Notes: a model not told the origin generated them from the letters alone. Shown: positions 9,068 to 17,923, counted from the stretch's first letter. The stretch is 64,000 nucleotides of DNA from Jeotgalicoccus nanhaiensis (GCA_004570955.1 SPPL01000001.1:1-64000), one strand, 5' to 3'. Numbers and translations: made by a program.

Positions 9068-9938
9068 ATGTTTCCACCCATTTGACAATATTAGAATAAA
9101 CCGCGCCTCTGTTTTCTTCAAACAGCACTTCGTGCCGCGCGTTCGGCACGAGCTCCATTTTCACGTTATTAAAATGGCGCTGCAGCCGCCAGTTTAAAAG
9201 TTCATAATCCCTGCCGAAATGCGAAAATGGATCATCCATGCCGCCGATTAATAAGTAAGGGATATCCCTGTATCTTTTAAGACACTTTGAAGAATCAACG
9301 TAGCGGATGTTTTTCAATATTTCAGCAAGTGCTCTTACACTCATCTTCTGGCCGGCATGCGGGTCGGTGTTATAGGCATGGATGTTGTCGTCATCCGCCG
9401 ACAGCCAGCGGTTTTTAACAGTACCCTTAAAGTTGCCGTCATAGCCGAGAAACGATAATTTGTTAATCAGTCTCGACTTCGTGCCGGGGATTACCTTAGA
9501 GAGTCCCTGCATCAAGACGTGAGACAGCGTATCAGAAAAACGGACCTTGCTGCCGGTGCCGACAATAACACCCGCATCGTAGAGCTCTTCTTCAAGCAGT
9601 CTTCTGAGCAGAATGGAGCCCATAGAATGCCCGAGTCCGATATGCGGGAGATCCCCGGGCATGGACCGGCTGACAATTTTCGCATCTTCGAGCAGGTCTT
9701 CAAAAGAAGAGAAGTGGCCGAGATTGCTTAACTTCTCATCGCTGCCGTGGCCTCTGTGGTTATGAATAACACAGTGAATATCATTTAAGGCGAGATACAT
9801 CAGAAACTCCTTGTAGCGTCCTTTATGATCGGCCATGCCGTGCAGGATTTGAATGCTCGCCTTCGGCTTTTTTGGCGCATAATGCGTCACTGAAATACTC
9901 CTGTCTTTATTTTTCATCGTACGGTTAATAATCTTCAA
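9054..9938 (-). CDS. Alpha/beta hydrolase, lysophospholipase/monoglyceride lipase-like
   Basis: This 294-residue serine hydrolase has ILHGMADHKGRY (oxyanion region) near 31, the nucleophile elbow GLGHSMGS with S105, an acidic residue in IGGMDDPFSH and the catalytic His in PNARHEVLFE near the end. The HGMADHKGRY and NHRGHG motifs are those of the PldB/monoacylglycerol lipase class. It has no signal peptide, so it acts in the cytoplasm or at the inner membrane face. It lies between mutL and miaA, 11 bases after mutL, and overlaps miaA. The substrate cannot be told from sequence. Confidence 0.82.
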   Translation of the reverse strand: MKIINRTMKNKDRSISVTHYAPKKPKASIQILHGMADHKGRYKEFLMYLALNDIHCVIHNHRGHGSDEKLSNLGHFSSFEDLLEDAKIVSRSMPGDLPHIGLGHSMGSILLRRLLEEELYDAGVIVGTGSKVRFSDTLSHVLMQGLSKVIPGTKSRLINKLSFLGYDGNFKGTVKNRWLSADDDNIHAYNTDPHAGQKMSVRALAEILKNIRYVDSSKCLKRYRDIPYLLIGGMDDPFSHFGRDYELLNWRLQRHFNNVKMELVPNARHEVLFEENRGAVYSNIVKWVETYVEK

Positions 9939-9949
9939 TTTAAGCCCCC

Positions 9950-11800
9950 CTACTTCATAATCCGGTTAAACAGGCGTTCTATTTCATACGTCGTCATATG
10001 AATAATCACCGGCCGGCCGTGCGGGCAGGTGTACGGCGAAGCACATTTTCCGAGCTCTTCGAGCAGTGCTGCCATCTGGTTTTTATCGAGGTAATGATTC
10101 GCTTTAATCGACTGCTTGCAGCTCATCATAATGGACATTTCTTCCCGGTACTTATTCACATCGAAACGGTCCGTTTCTGTAATAAATTCAATTAAGTCAT
10201 TGATATCCTCTTCCGGATTTTTTGCTTTGATCCAGGATGGATAACGGGCTACCGTGTACTGTTTAACACCGCTTTTTTCAATATCGAAACCGAGCGACTG
10301 CAGTTCGGTAAGCTTCTCATCGATAGTAATCACATCGTCAAAGCTGAATTCGAAAGTGTATGGGATTAAGAGCGGAATACCGTCGTCTTCCTTAATAATA
10401 TTCGCGTAAATATATTCGTATTTAATGCGCTCTTGGGCAGCGTGCTGGTCCATGAGATACATACCTGTTTCGTTCTGCATAATAATATAAGTGCCGTGCA
10501 GCTGGCCGATAATTTCCAAGTAAGGCAATTTTTCTTTTTTCGGCAGCGGCTCTTTGTTAACGTAGGCAGGCGCATCTTTTGGTGCTGACTTTTTCGGTGT
10601 TGCCGGCGCTTCCTGGAAGGGATTCGTGTAAACCGGTTTTTGTTGAATCTGCTTTTGTTTCGGCCGCTCTTTAAACGTTTCCGGTGTTTGACGGACGGGC
10701 GGTGTGTAGCTGTCAATATGCTCCCTGATCTGTTCGTGGCGCACTGTAAAATCAATAGCTGTCTGTTCAGGCTTTTCACTTTTCGGCGTTTTATGTTCCA
10801 CTTCCGGAATCAGTTCCGTTTCCATCAGGGCTTCTTTAACTGCTCTTTCGGTCAGTTTTAACAGTTCCGCTTCCTTCGACAGCTTCACTTCCACTTTCGA
10901 CGGATGGACGTTGACATCGATCAGCTTCGGATCCATGGTGATATTTAAAAAGGCGAGCGGATACTTATCTTTCGGCTGCAGCGTATGATAGGCATTAATA
11001 ATACTCTGAGACAGTTTAAAATGACGGACATGCCTGTGATTAATACTTAAATTAATATAATTGCGGCTGCTTCTTGTCACTTCGGGTCTCACGATATAAC
11101 CTTCGAGTTTATAGTCCGGGCTTTCCGCTTGAACTTCGAGCGTGTTGCTCGAAACCTGGATGCCGTACAGAATGTTGATGACTTCTTTCAGGTTGCCGTT
11201 GCCGGTCGTTTTAAAGCGGTCCTTGCCGTCAAAAACCAGACGGAAGCTGACATCCGGATAATTTAAAGCCATCCGCTGCATAATATCGATAATTTTACCC
11301 GCTTCAGTGCGCAGATTTTTAATATATTTTAAGCGGGCCGGTGTATTAAAGAATAAGTCTTCAATTTCAATAATCGTCCCGCGTCGTTCGTGCCAGACGG
11401 TATCTTCATCATACTTCCCGCCGGCGTAAACAATTTTAAAAGGCGTTGAGTCATCCCGCATGCTCTCCAAAGTCACTTTGGCGACGGCACCGATACTGGC
11501 GAGGGCTTCCCCCCGGAAGCCGAGCGAACGGATTTCAAACAGCTCGTAAGCCGTATCGATTTTACTCGTTGCATGTCTTTCAAATAACAGGGTGCGGTCC
11601 TCATAATCGATGCCGCGGCCGTTGTCGATCACTTTAATCGACTCCATGCCGCTGTTTTTGATAAAGACTTCGATGACCGTAGAATGAGCGTCGAGCGAAT
11701 TCTCAACAATTTCCTTGACGATGGAACTCGGACGCTCGACCACCTCGCCTGCTGCGATTTTGTTTTGTATATGAGCGGGCAGTACGTGTATCTGTCCCAT
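9950..11800 (-). CDS. mutL: DNA mismatch repair protein MutL
   Basis: The GHKL ATPase domain has E30 and N34 in VKEIVENSLDA, DNGRGI near 59-64 and GFRGEAL near 94-100. A Pro/Lys/Gln-rich linker covers about 330-425. The C-terminal dimerisation domain carries the metal-binding endonuclease motif DQHAAQERIKYE at 451-462 and CPHGRP near the end, so this is a nicking MutL, as expected where MutH is absent. ATG at 11800 has GGAGG upstream. It follows mutS by three bases. Confidence 0.96.
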   Translation of the reverse strand: MGQIHVLPAHIQNKIAAGEVVERPSSIVKEIVENSLDAHSTVIEVFIKNSGMESIKVIDNGRGIDYEDRTLLFERHATSKIDTAYELFEIRSLGFRGEALASIGAVAKVTLESMRDDSTPFKIVYAGGKYDEDTVWHERRGTIIEIEDLFFNTPARLKYIKNLRTEAGKIIDIMQRMALNYPDVSFRLVFDGKDRFKTTGNGNLKEVINILYGIQVSSNTLEVQAESPDYKLEGYIVRPEVTRSSRNYINLSINHRHVRHFKLSQSIINAYHTLQPKDKYPLAFLNITMDPKLIDVNVHPSKVEVKLSKEAELLKLTERAVKEALMETELIPEVEHKTPKSEKPEQTAIDFTVRHEQIREHIDSYTPPVRQTPETFKERPKQKQIQQKPVYTNPFQEAPATPKKSAPKDAPAYVNKEPLPKKEKLPYLEIIGQLHGTYIIMQNETGMYLMDQHAAQERIKYEYIYANIIKEDDGIPLLIPYTFEFSFDDVITIDEKLTELQSLGFDIEKSGVKQYTVARYPSWIKAKNPEEDINDLIEFITETDRFDVNKYREEMSIMMSCKQSIKANHYLDKNQMAALLEELGKCASPYTCPHGRPVIIHMTTYEIERLFNRIMK

Positions 11801-11803
11801 TTT

Positions 11804-14344
11804 TTATTCCTCCCCGCGTGCTTGATTATGAAGCTTGTGCAGTGTGTTCAGCGCCTCCATCGGCGTCATATTATTTAAATCAAGCGATGTTAATTCGGCT
11901 AAGAGATTTGCTTCGTCTTTAGATACTGTTTCGCTGTCATCGAGCGGCAGCTCGAGCTGGAAGATATCATTCTGTGCCTTCTGAGGCGCTTCCTGTTTCC
12001 TGTTTTCAAATGAAGTCAGATAGTCTGCTGCAAGTTCTGTCACCCGGTCCGGCAGTTCTGCCAATTTCGCCACGTGAATGCCGTAGCTTTTTTCCACTGC
12101 TCCCGGTTTGACCTTGTGCAGGAAGACGAGCTTGCCGTCGTATTCCGTCGCTTTAACGTGAACGTTCCGGAGGCCCGGCAGCGTGTCCTCCAGATTCGTC
12201 AGTTCATGGTAGTGGGTCGAAAACAGCGTCTTCGCACCGATTTCATCGTGAATGTAAACGAGCATAGCCTGGGCGAGTGCCATGCCGTCATAAGTGCTCG
12301 TACCGCGGCCGATTTCATCGAATATAAGCAGCGAGTCTTTCGTCGCGTGCTGTAGCGCGGTATTAGCTTCCATCATTTCAATCATAAAGGTCGATTTGCC
12401 GCTCGATAAGTCGTCGCTTGCCCCGATGCGTGTGTAAATCGCATCAAATATCGGCAGCTCAGCACTTGCTGCAGGCACCCTCATGCCAATCTGGGCCATA
12501 ATAATAATGAGTGCCACCTGACGCATATAGGTCGACTTCCCGGACATATTCGGGCCGGTAATCAGATAAATAAAACTGTCATCGCTCATCGTAAGGTCGT
12601 TCGGCACATAAGTATTTTCATTCAGCATGCGCTCAACAATTGGATGCCGCGCATCTTTTAAGCTGATGGATTTGTCCTCTGTAAATTCCGGTGTCGTCAG
12701 ATGGTAGTCGTTCGACACCAGGGCGAATGATATCAGCGTATCGAGCGTCGATATCTGCTCAGCCGTCTGCTGCAGGCGGGTAATATAAGCTATCATATCC
12801 GTTCTGAGTTCAGTGAACATATCGAATTCGAGCTTAATGCTGTCGTCTTCTGCTGTTAAAATCTGACTTTCCATTTCCTTCAGTTCCGGCGTGATAAAAC
12901 GCTCGGCGTTGGTGAGCGTCTGCTTGCGGTTGTACTCAAATTTCTCCGCATCGAAGTTTACCGCCTGACCCTTGGAAATTTCGAGGTAGTAGCCGAATAC
13001 TTTGTTAAAGCCAATTTTTAAGTTTTTAATGCCTGTGCGTTCTTTTTCCGTCTCGAGGTAATTGTTCAGCCAGGTACGTGCGTTGTTGCTGATATCGCGG
13101 AGTTTATCGAGTGCTTCATTGACACCGTCTTTAAAGATCTTTCCTTCGCGGATGGTTTTCGGCGGCGTGTCGGTAAGAACTACTAGGCGTTCATATGCAT
13201 CTTCCAGGCTGTCGAAGTTTTGGAATGTTTTGTTGTCTGTCAGTTTTAGTGATTCAAGCACTGCTTTTAAGTCCGGCAGTCCATGTAGTGAATCGCGCAG
13301 CTGAACGAGATCTTTCACGTCGACGTTGTTAAAAGCAAGGCGGCCGACCAGCCGTTCGATATCGTATACGTGATTTAAAATACCGGACAGCTCTTCGCGT
13401 TCGGTAAAGTTGTCGATTAGAGTCGTCACAATATTCTGGCGGTTGACTATCTCCTGTTTTGAGACGAGCGGCCGCTCGATCAGTTTTCTGAGCTGGCGTT
13501 TCCCCATCGGTGTTTCCGTCCGGTTTAAGTACCAGAACAGCGACCCTTTTACTTTTTTAGTCTGAATGTTTTCTAAGAGCTCGAGGTTCGAAATCGCCGC
13601 ATAGTTCAGTTTCATAAATGTATTAATCCGGTGTTTTTCCACCGTTTTTAAATGTTTCAGTTCCTGCATATTCTGTTTACGGATGTAGTTCAGGAGCAGG
13701 TTAATCGCCTGATGTTCATCGACATCCGCTTCGTAGTCGTAATCAGCCGGTTCATCCGCTTCAAATACTGTATAGAGCGGCGGATCGTTATAAATCCGGT
13801 GGATCAGCTGCTCGCTTTCTTTGTTTGTGACGAGCTCCCTTGCACCGAGTGTTTCTATTTCGCTTTTCAGCTCCGTTTCGTCATCGGTGCTGAAAGCAAA
13901 TATTTCACCTGTTGAAATATCGGCGTAGCTGACTTCTGTTTTATCATTTTTTTCACAGAGTGCCAGAATAAAGTTGCTTGCACCGTCGTCCATACCGAAG
14001 TCATCGATTAAGGTTCCCGGTGTAATCACCCGGACCACTTCTCTTTTGACCATGCCTTTAACCGCTCTCGGATCTTCCATCTGCTCGCAGATCGCCACTT
14101 TAAAGCCGTTTTCGATCAGCTTTGCGATATAGTTTCGCGCAGAATGGTACGGCACGCCGCACATCGGTATCGGATCCTTGCTTTTATCGCGTGAAGTTAA
14201 TGTAATTTCGAGCACTTTTGCAGCCGTGACTGCATCGTCGTAAAACAGCTCGTAAAAGTCTCCCAGTCTGAATAAAAGCAAGCTGTCCGGATGATTATCT
14301 TTAATTGAAAAATACTGTTTCATCATCGGTGTTGGTTCCCGCAT
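11804..14344 (-). CDS. mutS: DNA mismatch recognition protein MutS
   Basis: This 846-residue MutS has the mismatch-wedge Phe-X-Glu at F30-Y31-E32 (LGDFYELF). Connector, lever and clamp domains follow. The ABC-type ATPase in the C-terminal third has GPNMSGKST, the Walker B-like LLIFDEIGRGTSTYDG and FSTHYHEL. It binds mispairs and small loops and recruits MutL, encoded directly downstream. The start MREPTP has AGGAAG upstream. Upstream on the chromosome are thiW and array 1; in Bacillus and Staphylococcus ymcA lies close to mutS, so thiW and the array are extra here. Confidence 0.97.
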   Translation of the reverse strand: MREPTPMMKQYFSIKDNHPDSLLLFRLGDFYELFYDDAVTAAKVLEITLTSRDKSKDPIPMCGVPYHSARNYIAKLIENGFKVAICEQMEDPRAVKGMVKREVVRVITPGTLIDDFGMDDGASNFILALCEKNDKTEVSYADISTGEIFAFSTDDETELKSEIETLGARELVTNKESEQLIHRIYNDPPLYTVFEADEPADYDYEADVDEHQAINLLLNYIRKQNMQELKHLKTVEKHRINTFMKLNYAAISNLELLENIQTKKVKGSLFWYLNRTETPMGKRQLRKLIERPLVSKQEIVNRQNIVTTLIDNFTEREELSGILNHVYDIERLVGRLAFNNVDVKDLVQLRDSLHGLPDLKAVLESLKLTDNKTFQNFDSLEDAYERLVVLTDTPPKTIREGKIFKDGVNEALDKLRDISNNARTWLNNYLETEKERTGIKNLKIGFNKVFGYYLEISKGQAVNFDAEKFEYNRKQTLTNAERFITPELKEMESQILTAEDDSIKLEFDMFTELRTDMIAYITRLQQTAEQISTLDTLISFALVSNDYHLTTPEFTEDKSISLKDARHPIVERMLNENTYVPNDLTMSDDSFIYLITGPNMSGKSTYMRQVALIIIMAQIGMRVPAASAELPIFDAIYTRIGASDDLSSGKSTFMIEMMEANTALQHATKDSLLIFDEIGRGTSTYDGMALAQAMLVYIHDEIGAKTLFSTHYHELTNLEDTLPGLRNVHVKATEYDGKLVFLHKVKPGAVEKSYGIHVAKLAELPDRVTELAADYLTSFENRKQEAPQKAQNDIFQLELPLDDSETVSKDEANLLAELTSLDLNNMTPMEALNTLHKLHNQARGEE

Positions 14345-14396
14345 CTTAACACTTCCTAAATTAATCTTGTCGTATTATTATAACATGCACGAACGC

Positions 14397-14864
14397 TTAT
14401 ATCCGCAGTAAGACCCCGTGTTTTTCCAATTGTTTTAAGATGATGTAGGACGTAATGGCGCCGATTAGACTCGATACTAAGAAAGCTGCTGCGACCACTG
14501 TGAAAATTTGTGCATCGAGTTCAAGGATGATAATCAGCGGGTAAAGGCTGAGCGCACCGATGACGCCGGTGCCGATGATTTCGCCGAGGGCCGCAAGCGA
14601 CAGCTTTTTAGAGTATTTGTAGAGCAGCCAGGCGGCGAGCGCGCCGATCATACTGCCGGGATAAGCGAAGACGGTGCCCGTGCCGAATAGAATTCTGATC
14701 GTCGATGAGATAAAAGCCTGGACGATAACCCAGGGGCCGGTGAGTACCGCACCGAGTACGTTGATCAGGTGCTGCATGGGCGCCGCGCGGATAATGCCGA
14801 TCGGAATAGTGACTAGCGTACTTAAAATAACGTTTAAAGCGACAAAAGCTGCGGTGAATGTCAT
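14397..14864 (-). CDS. thiW: ECF transporter S component ThiW (thiamine/thiazole precursor uptake)
   Basis: This small integral membrane protein of about five to six helices has the ThiW-type stretch PMQHLINVLGAVLTGPW and FGTGTVFAYPGSMIGAL. ThiW is the substrate-binding subunit of an energy-coupling-factor transporter for the thiazole moiety of thiamine; the shared energising subunits are encoded elsewhere. The start is a problem. AGGAGG at 14893-14898 points to position 14885, where the codon is ATC, in frame and matching the family's usual N-terminus (xNKLIKNMTF). The first in-frame ATG is 14864, 28 bases from the site. I give the ATG coordinate. No promoter is evident between it and array 1. 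Confidence 0.8.
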   Translation of the reverse strand: MTFTAAFVALNVILSTLVTIPIGIIRAAPMQHLINVLGAVLTGPWVIVQAFISSTIRILFGTGTVFAYPGSMIGALAAWLLYKYSKKLSLAALGEIIGTGVIGALSLYPLIIILELDAQIFTVVAAAFLVSSLIGAITSYIILKQLEKHGVLLRI

Positions 14865-14935
14865 GTTTTTAATTAATTTGTTGATGGTGGTGCCTCCTAT
14901 TTGAATTATTGGTGATGGAATGTGTGGCTTGATGC

Positions 14936-15291
14936 GTTGGCGTGACGGAAGCTCATGTATACGAAAGGCGCGGTGCGTTGGCATGACGGGTGCTCATGTA
15001 TACGAAAGGCGCGATGCGTTGGCGTGACGGGCGCTCATGTATACGAAAGGCGCGATGCGTTGGCGTGACGGGCGCTCATGTATACGAAAGGCGCGGTGCG
15101 TTGACATGACGGAAGCTCATGTATACGAAAGACGCGATGCGTTGGCATGACGGGCGCTCATGTATACGAAAGGCGCGATGCGTTGGCGTGACGGAAGCTC
15201 ATGTATACGAAAGGCGCGATGCGTTGATGTGACGAGTGCTCATGTATACGAAAGGCGCGATGCGTTGGCGTGACGGAAGCTCATGTATACG
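14936..15291. repeat. Array 1: 41-bp tandem repeats built from opposed 11-bp arms
   Basis: Left arms (TCATGTATACG) start at 14953, 14994, 15035, 15076, 15117, 15158, 15199, 15240 and 15281, an exact 41-bp spacing. Each is followed by about 12 bp (AAAGGCGCGATG or close) and an opposed arm CGTTGGCRTGA, then 7 bp of variable linker such as CGGGCGC or CGGAAGC. The array opens with a lone right arm at 14936 and closes with a left arm. It fills the stretch from thiW to the ymcA terminator; apart from the flanking terminator nothing else is visible there. No NERD gene is adjacent to this array. Confidence 0.95.
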
Positions 15292-15312
15292 AAAGTCTCA
15301 ATACGTCAACAT

Positions 15313-15361
15313 ACAAAAATGGCGCTGAAACACTCTATTATTCAGAGATTTCAACGCCATT
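15313..15361 (-). terminator. ymcA: Intrinsic terminator after ymcA
   Basis: Arms ATGGCGTTGAAA and TTTCAGCGCCAT pair around an 18-base loop that can itself fold, followed by TTTTTG on the minus strand. It lies just after the ymcA stop and before array 1, and should stop most transcription from ymcA into thiW. Confidence 0.8.
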
Positions 15362-15378
15362 CAATATGTAGATGATGC

Positions 15379-15813
15379 TTATTTAAACTGGTTCGGGTCG
15401 CGGTTTGGTCTGTTGCGGACTGCAGCGCCGGTTTCGCCCTGCATGAGGTCGCCGCCTGTTTGTTCGATAATTTCGCTTGTGACTGTTGAGCTGATTGCAT
15501 GCGAGACCATCTGCAGCAGTTCGTTGACGCCTGCCTGTGATTCTTTGAACTGGTCAACGAGCGGCATTTCGTCTAATTCTTCTTCGATTTTAGCCAGTTT
15601 TTCTTCCGTCATTTTGTAGGCGCGTTCTTTGCCGTAGTTTTGGAAGTTTACAGCTTGCTGCTGCAGGCTTTTCAGGCTGGCCATTTTTTCGCGGATTTCC
15701 TGGTTTTCGTGAATCTTAGCTTCCGCTTTCTGGAAGAATTCAACCTGTTCTGTTTCCGCCATCATTTTACCGAGCTTTTTTGCTTCTTCTATTATTTCAT
15801 CCTTAGTATACAT
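15379..15813 (-). CDS. ymcA: RicA/YmcA family regulator of RNA processing
   Basis: This 144-residue helical protein of the YlbF/YmcA family starts MYTKDEIIEEAKKL and contains the conserved LQQQAVN and TGGDLMQGETG stretches seen in B. subtilis YmcA (RicA). In Bacillus RicA acts with RicF and RicT to steer RNase Y cleavage of specific mRNAs and affects competence, biofilm and sporulation. AAGGTGG lies 8 bases before the ATG at 15813; the upstream GTG overlaps that site. The protein has no cysteine, whereas B. subtilis RicA has a Cys in its C-terminal tail. It lies downstream of a TPP riboswitch but has its own candidate promoter. Confidence 0.88.
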   Translation of the reverse strand: MYTKDEIIEEAKKLGKMMAETEQVEFFQKAEAKIHENQEIREKMASLKSLQQQAVNFQNYGKERAYKMTEEKLAKIEEELDEMPLVDQFKESQAGVNELLQMVSHAISSTVTSEIIEQTGGDLMQGETGAAVRNRPNRDPNQFK

Positions 15814-15875
15814 TCGAAGTTCCACCTTTTAGTTGATATATACCATTCATTATATATGAAAGCCTTCATTTATTA

Positions 15876-15903
15876 AATGTAAATCTCCTGATTCATTTGT
15901 CAA
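15876..15903 (-). promoter_or_regulatory. ymcA: Candidate sigma-A promoter for ymcA
   Basis: TTGACA (15898-15903) and TACATT (15876-15881) are 16 bp apart on the minus strand, downstream of the riboswitch terminator and upstream of ymcA. If active it lets ymcA be expressed independently of thiamine status. Confidence 0.55.
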
Positions 15904-15904
15904 A

Positions 15905-15940
15905 GTACAAAAATGCACACTCCGGCCCTGGAGTGTGCAT
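15905..15940 (-). terminator. Riboswitch expression-platform terminator
   Basis: A perfect 11-bp stem, ATGCACACTCC / GGAGTGTGCAT, with a 6-base loop is followed by TTTTTG on the minus strand. It lies 12 bases after the TPP aptamer, the usual place for a ligand-controlled terminator. Confidence 0.88.
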
Positions 15941-15952
15941 AACGAATCTATG

Positions 15953-16027
15953 CCACTTCCCTACGCTGGCATAATCCAGATCAGGTAGTAAGAGTGTCTC
16001 TCAGCCTCAAAAAGGCACCTCCAGTGG
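15953..16027 (-). ncRNA. TPP riboswitch (THI element) aptamer
   Basis: The minus strand carries the near-invariant THI core: GGCTGAGAGA, then ACCTGATCTGGATTATGCC and AGCGTAGGGA. The P1 arms CCACT and AGTGG close the aptamer at 16023-16027 and 15953-15957. Binding of thiamine pyrophosphate would favour the following terminator. The next gene is ymcA, which is not a thiamine gene; thiW, a typical target, is about 1 kb further downstream. Confidence 0.95.
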
Positions 16028-16049
16028 TGTGCGGTATTTAATTGCTTCC

Positions 16050-16078
16050 ATCATAACTGAACAGAAAGTGTTTGTAAA
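16050..16078 (-). promoter_or_regulatory. Sigma-A promoter of the TPP riboswitch
   Basis: TTTACA (16073-16078) and TATGAT (16050-16055) are separated by exactly 17 bp on the minus strand. The start point would be about 16043, just ahead of the aptamer, so the riboswitch has its own promoter and is not merely the tail of the ABC exporter transcript. Confidence 0.75.
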
Positions 16079-16105
16079 TACAGTTCAGCCGCGTGACTCG
16101 TCTAT

Positions 16106-17923
16106 TTACTGGTTGACCATGTCATAGTACTTGCCTTCCAAAGCAAGCAGCTCTTCTTCCGTTCCCGCTTCAAGCAGTTCCCCCTGCTCTAAAACGAAAA
16201 TCCGGTCGACGGCTTTTATCGTGTTGAGGCGGTGGGCGATAATAATGCTCGTCCGCCCTTTCATCAGCCGCTCCAGCGATTCCTGGATTTTCAGTTCTGT
16301 AATCGTGTCGATGCTGGACGTTGCTTCATCGAGCAGCAGGATGGCAGGGTCTGTAATGAGCGCCCGCGCGATGGAGATCAGCTGCTTTTGGCCCTGCGAG
16401 ATAAAGCCCTCATCTAAATCGAGCACCGTGTCGTAACCCTGCTCGAGCGTCATAATAAAGTCATGGGCATTGGCGACTTTCGCCGCTTCAATCACTTCAT
16501 CGTCTGTCGCATTCATCCGGCCGTAGCGTATATTTTCACGGATGGTGGCTTCAAACAGGTACGGGTCCTGCAGCACGAAGGCCGTCTGTGAACGAATGTT
16601 AGTCCGGGAGTAATCTTTAATATCCTCCCCGTCGACTAAAATGCTGCCGTTATCCGTTTCGTAAAAGCGGGCTAAAAGCTGCATAACCGTCGTCTTACCG
16701 GCACCTGTCGCACCGATTAAAGCAACAGATTCGCCGGATGCGACTTCAAATGACAGATTTCTGATTGTCGGCACCTGCTGCTCCCTGCTGTAGGAGAAGG
16801 TGACGTCTTTAAATTCAATATGTCCCCGGAGTGTTTTATCAGTAATTTTACCTTCGTCAGCTTCCGCCGGCGTATCGAGTATCTGGAAAACACGTTCTGC
16901 ACCTGCAATCGCCGACAGCACCTGGTTCAGCTGGTTGGACAGATCAGCGAGCGGACGGGTAAACTGGCGGGCGTATTCTGCAAAGACAACAATTGTTCCG
17001 ACTGTAACAATACCGTTTGTCGTCAGCGCGAGAATCCCGCCGGCACCCGCGACAATGGTAAACGAAATGTTATTCAGCATATTCATGATTTTAGGAATAA
17101 AACCGGAATACAGATTCGCCCAAAAGGTCACTTCTCTTAAATTTTTGGCGCGCATTTCAAAGTTCCTGACCGCCCGTTCTTCCTGGGAGAATACTTTAAC
17201 AATTTCCTGGCCGGAGACAATTTCTTCAATGTAGCCGTTCAGTTCGCCGGTGCGCCGCTGGCGCATTTTATACAGCGGGCCGGTGCGGTTCGTTATAAAT
17301 CTGACACTGACAATTAAAATCGGGATAATCAGTGCTGTTAAAAAAGTCAGGAGCGGACTTAAGTACAGCATGACTGAAAAGGTGCCGAGCAGCGTGACAA
17401 TACTCGTCGTAAACTGGATAAAGGACGAGTTCATCGTCTGAGACAGCGTTTCAATGTCGTTGGTCATCCGGCTCATTAATTCACCGTGCTGGCGTTTATC
17501 GTAAAAAGTCACCGGTAGCTCCTGCATATGTTCAAACAGATGATGACGCAAATTGTAAATCGTCCGCTGCGACAAGCCGACCATCAGATAAGCCTGAATG
17601 AAGGTGGTCGCCGACAGGAGAACGTACGAGGCTAAGAGTATCATCAGCACTCTGAAGAGCCCGTCGAATTCCCGCGGTATAAAGTAATAATCGACGATTC
17701 GGCCGACGAGAAACGGTCCGACAATGCTGAGCAGACTCGTTACGACAACGAGTGAAATGATAAAGTACAGCCGTTTTCGCTCGCCGCGCATAAATTGCCA
17801 GATTCGTTTTAAGGTCTGACCCATGTTGTCCGCCTTATTTTTGTTTGATCGTTTGTTCTTGCCGATATCCTCTTTTGTAATAAGCCGTTCATGCCCGAAG
17901 GGGCGTGCAAAAAAGTTAGTCAT
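16106..17923 (-). CDS. ABC exporter half-transporter with catalytic NBD (heterodimer partner B)
   Basis: This 605-residue protein has six membrane helices followed by an NBD. Walker A is GATGAGKTT, Walker B is ILLLDEATSSID with the catalytic Glu present, but the signature reads ISQGQ rather than LSGGQ. Its partner shows the reverse pattern, so the two would form one working and one degenerate ATP site, as in BmrCD and TM287/288-type heterodimers. The start MTNFFARPFG at 17923 has a GGGGGG site and overlaps the partner gene by 8 bases; the longer frame is only read-through of the partner. It resembles the YfiB/YfiC pair. The substrate is unknown: drug or lipid export are possible. Confidence 0.88.
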   Translation of the reverse strand: MTNFFARPFGHERLITKEDIGKNKRSNKNKADNMGQTLKRIWQFMRGERKRLYFIISLVVVTSLLSIVGPFLVGRIVDYYFIPREFDGLFRVLMILLASYVLLSATTFIQAYLMVGLSQRTIYNLRHHLFEHMQELPVTFYDKRQHGELMSRMTNDIETLSQTMNSSFIQFTTSIVTLLGTFSVMLYLSPLLTFLTALIIPILIVSVRFITNRTGPLYKMRQRRTGELNGYIEEIVSGQEIVKVFSQEERAVRNFEMRAKNLREVTFWANLYSGFIPKIMNMLNNISFTIVAGAGGILALTTNGIVTVGTIVVFAEYARQFTRPLADLSNQLNQVLSAIAGAERVFQILDTPAEADEGKITDKTLRGHIEFKDVTFSYSREQQVPTIRNLSFEVASGESVALIGATGAGKTTVMQLLARFYETDNGSILVDGEDIKDYSRTNIRSQTAFVLQDPYLFEATIRENIRYGRMNATDDEVIEAAKVANAHDFIMTLEQGYDTVLDLDEGFISQGQKQLISIARALITDPAILLLDEATSSIDTITELKIQESLERLMKGRTSIIIAHRLNTIKAVDRIFVLEQGELLEAGTEEELLALEGKYYDMVNQ

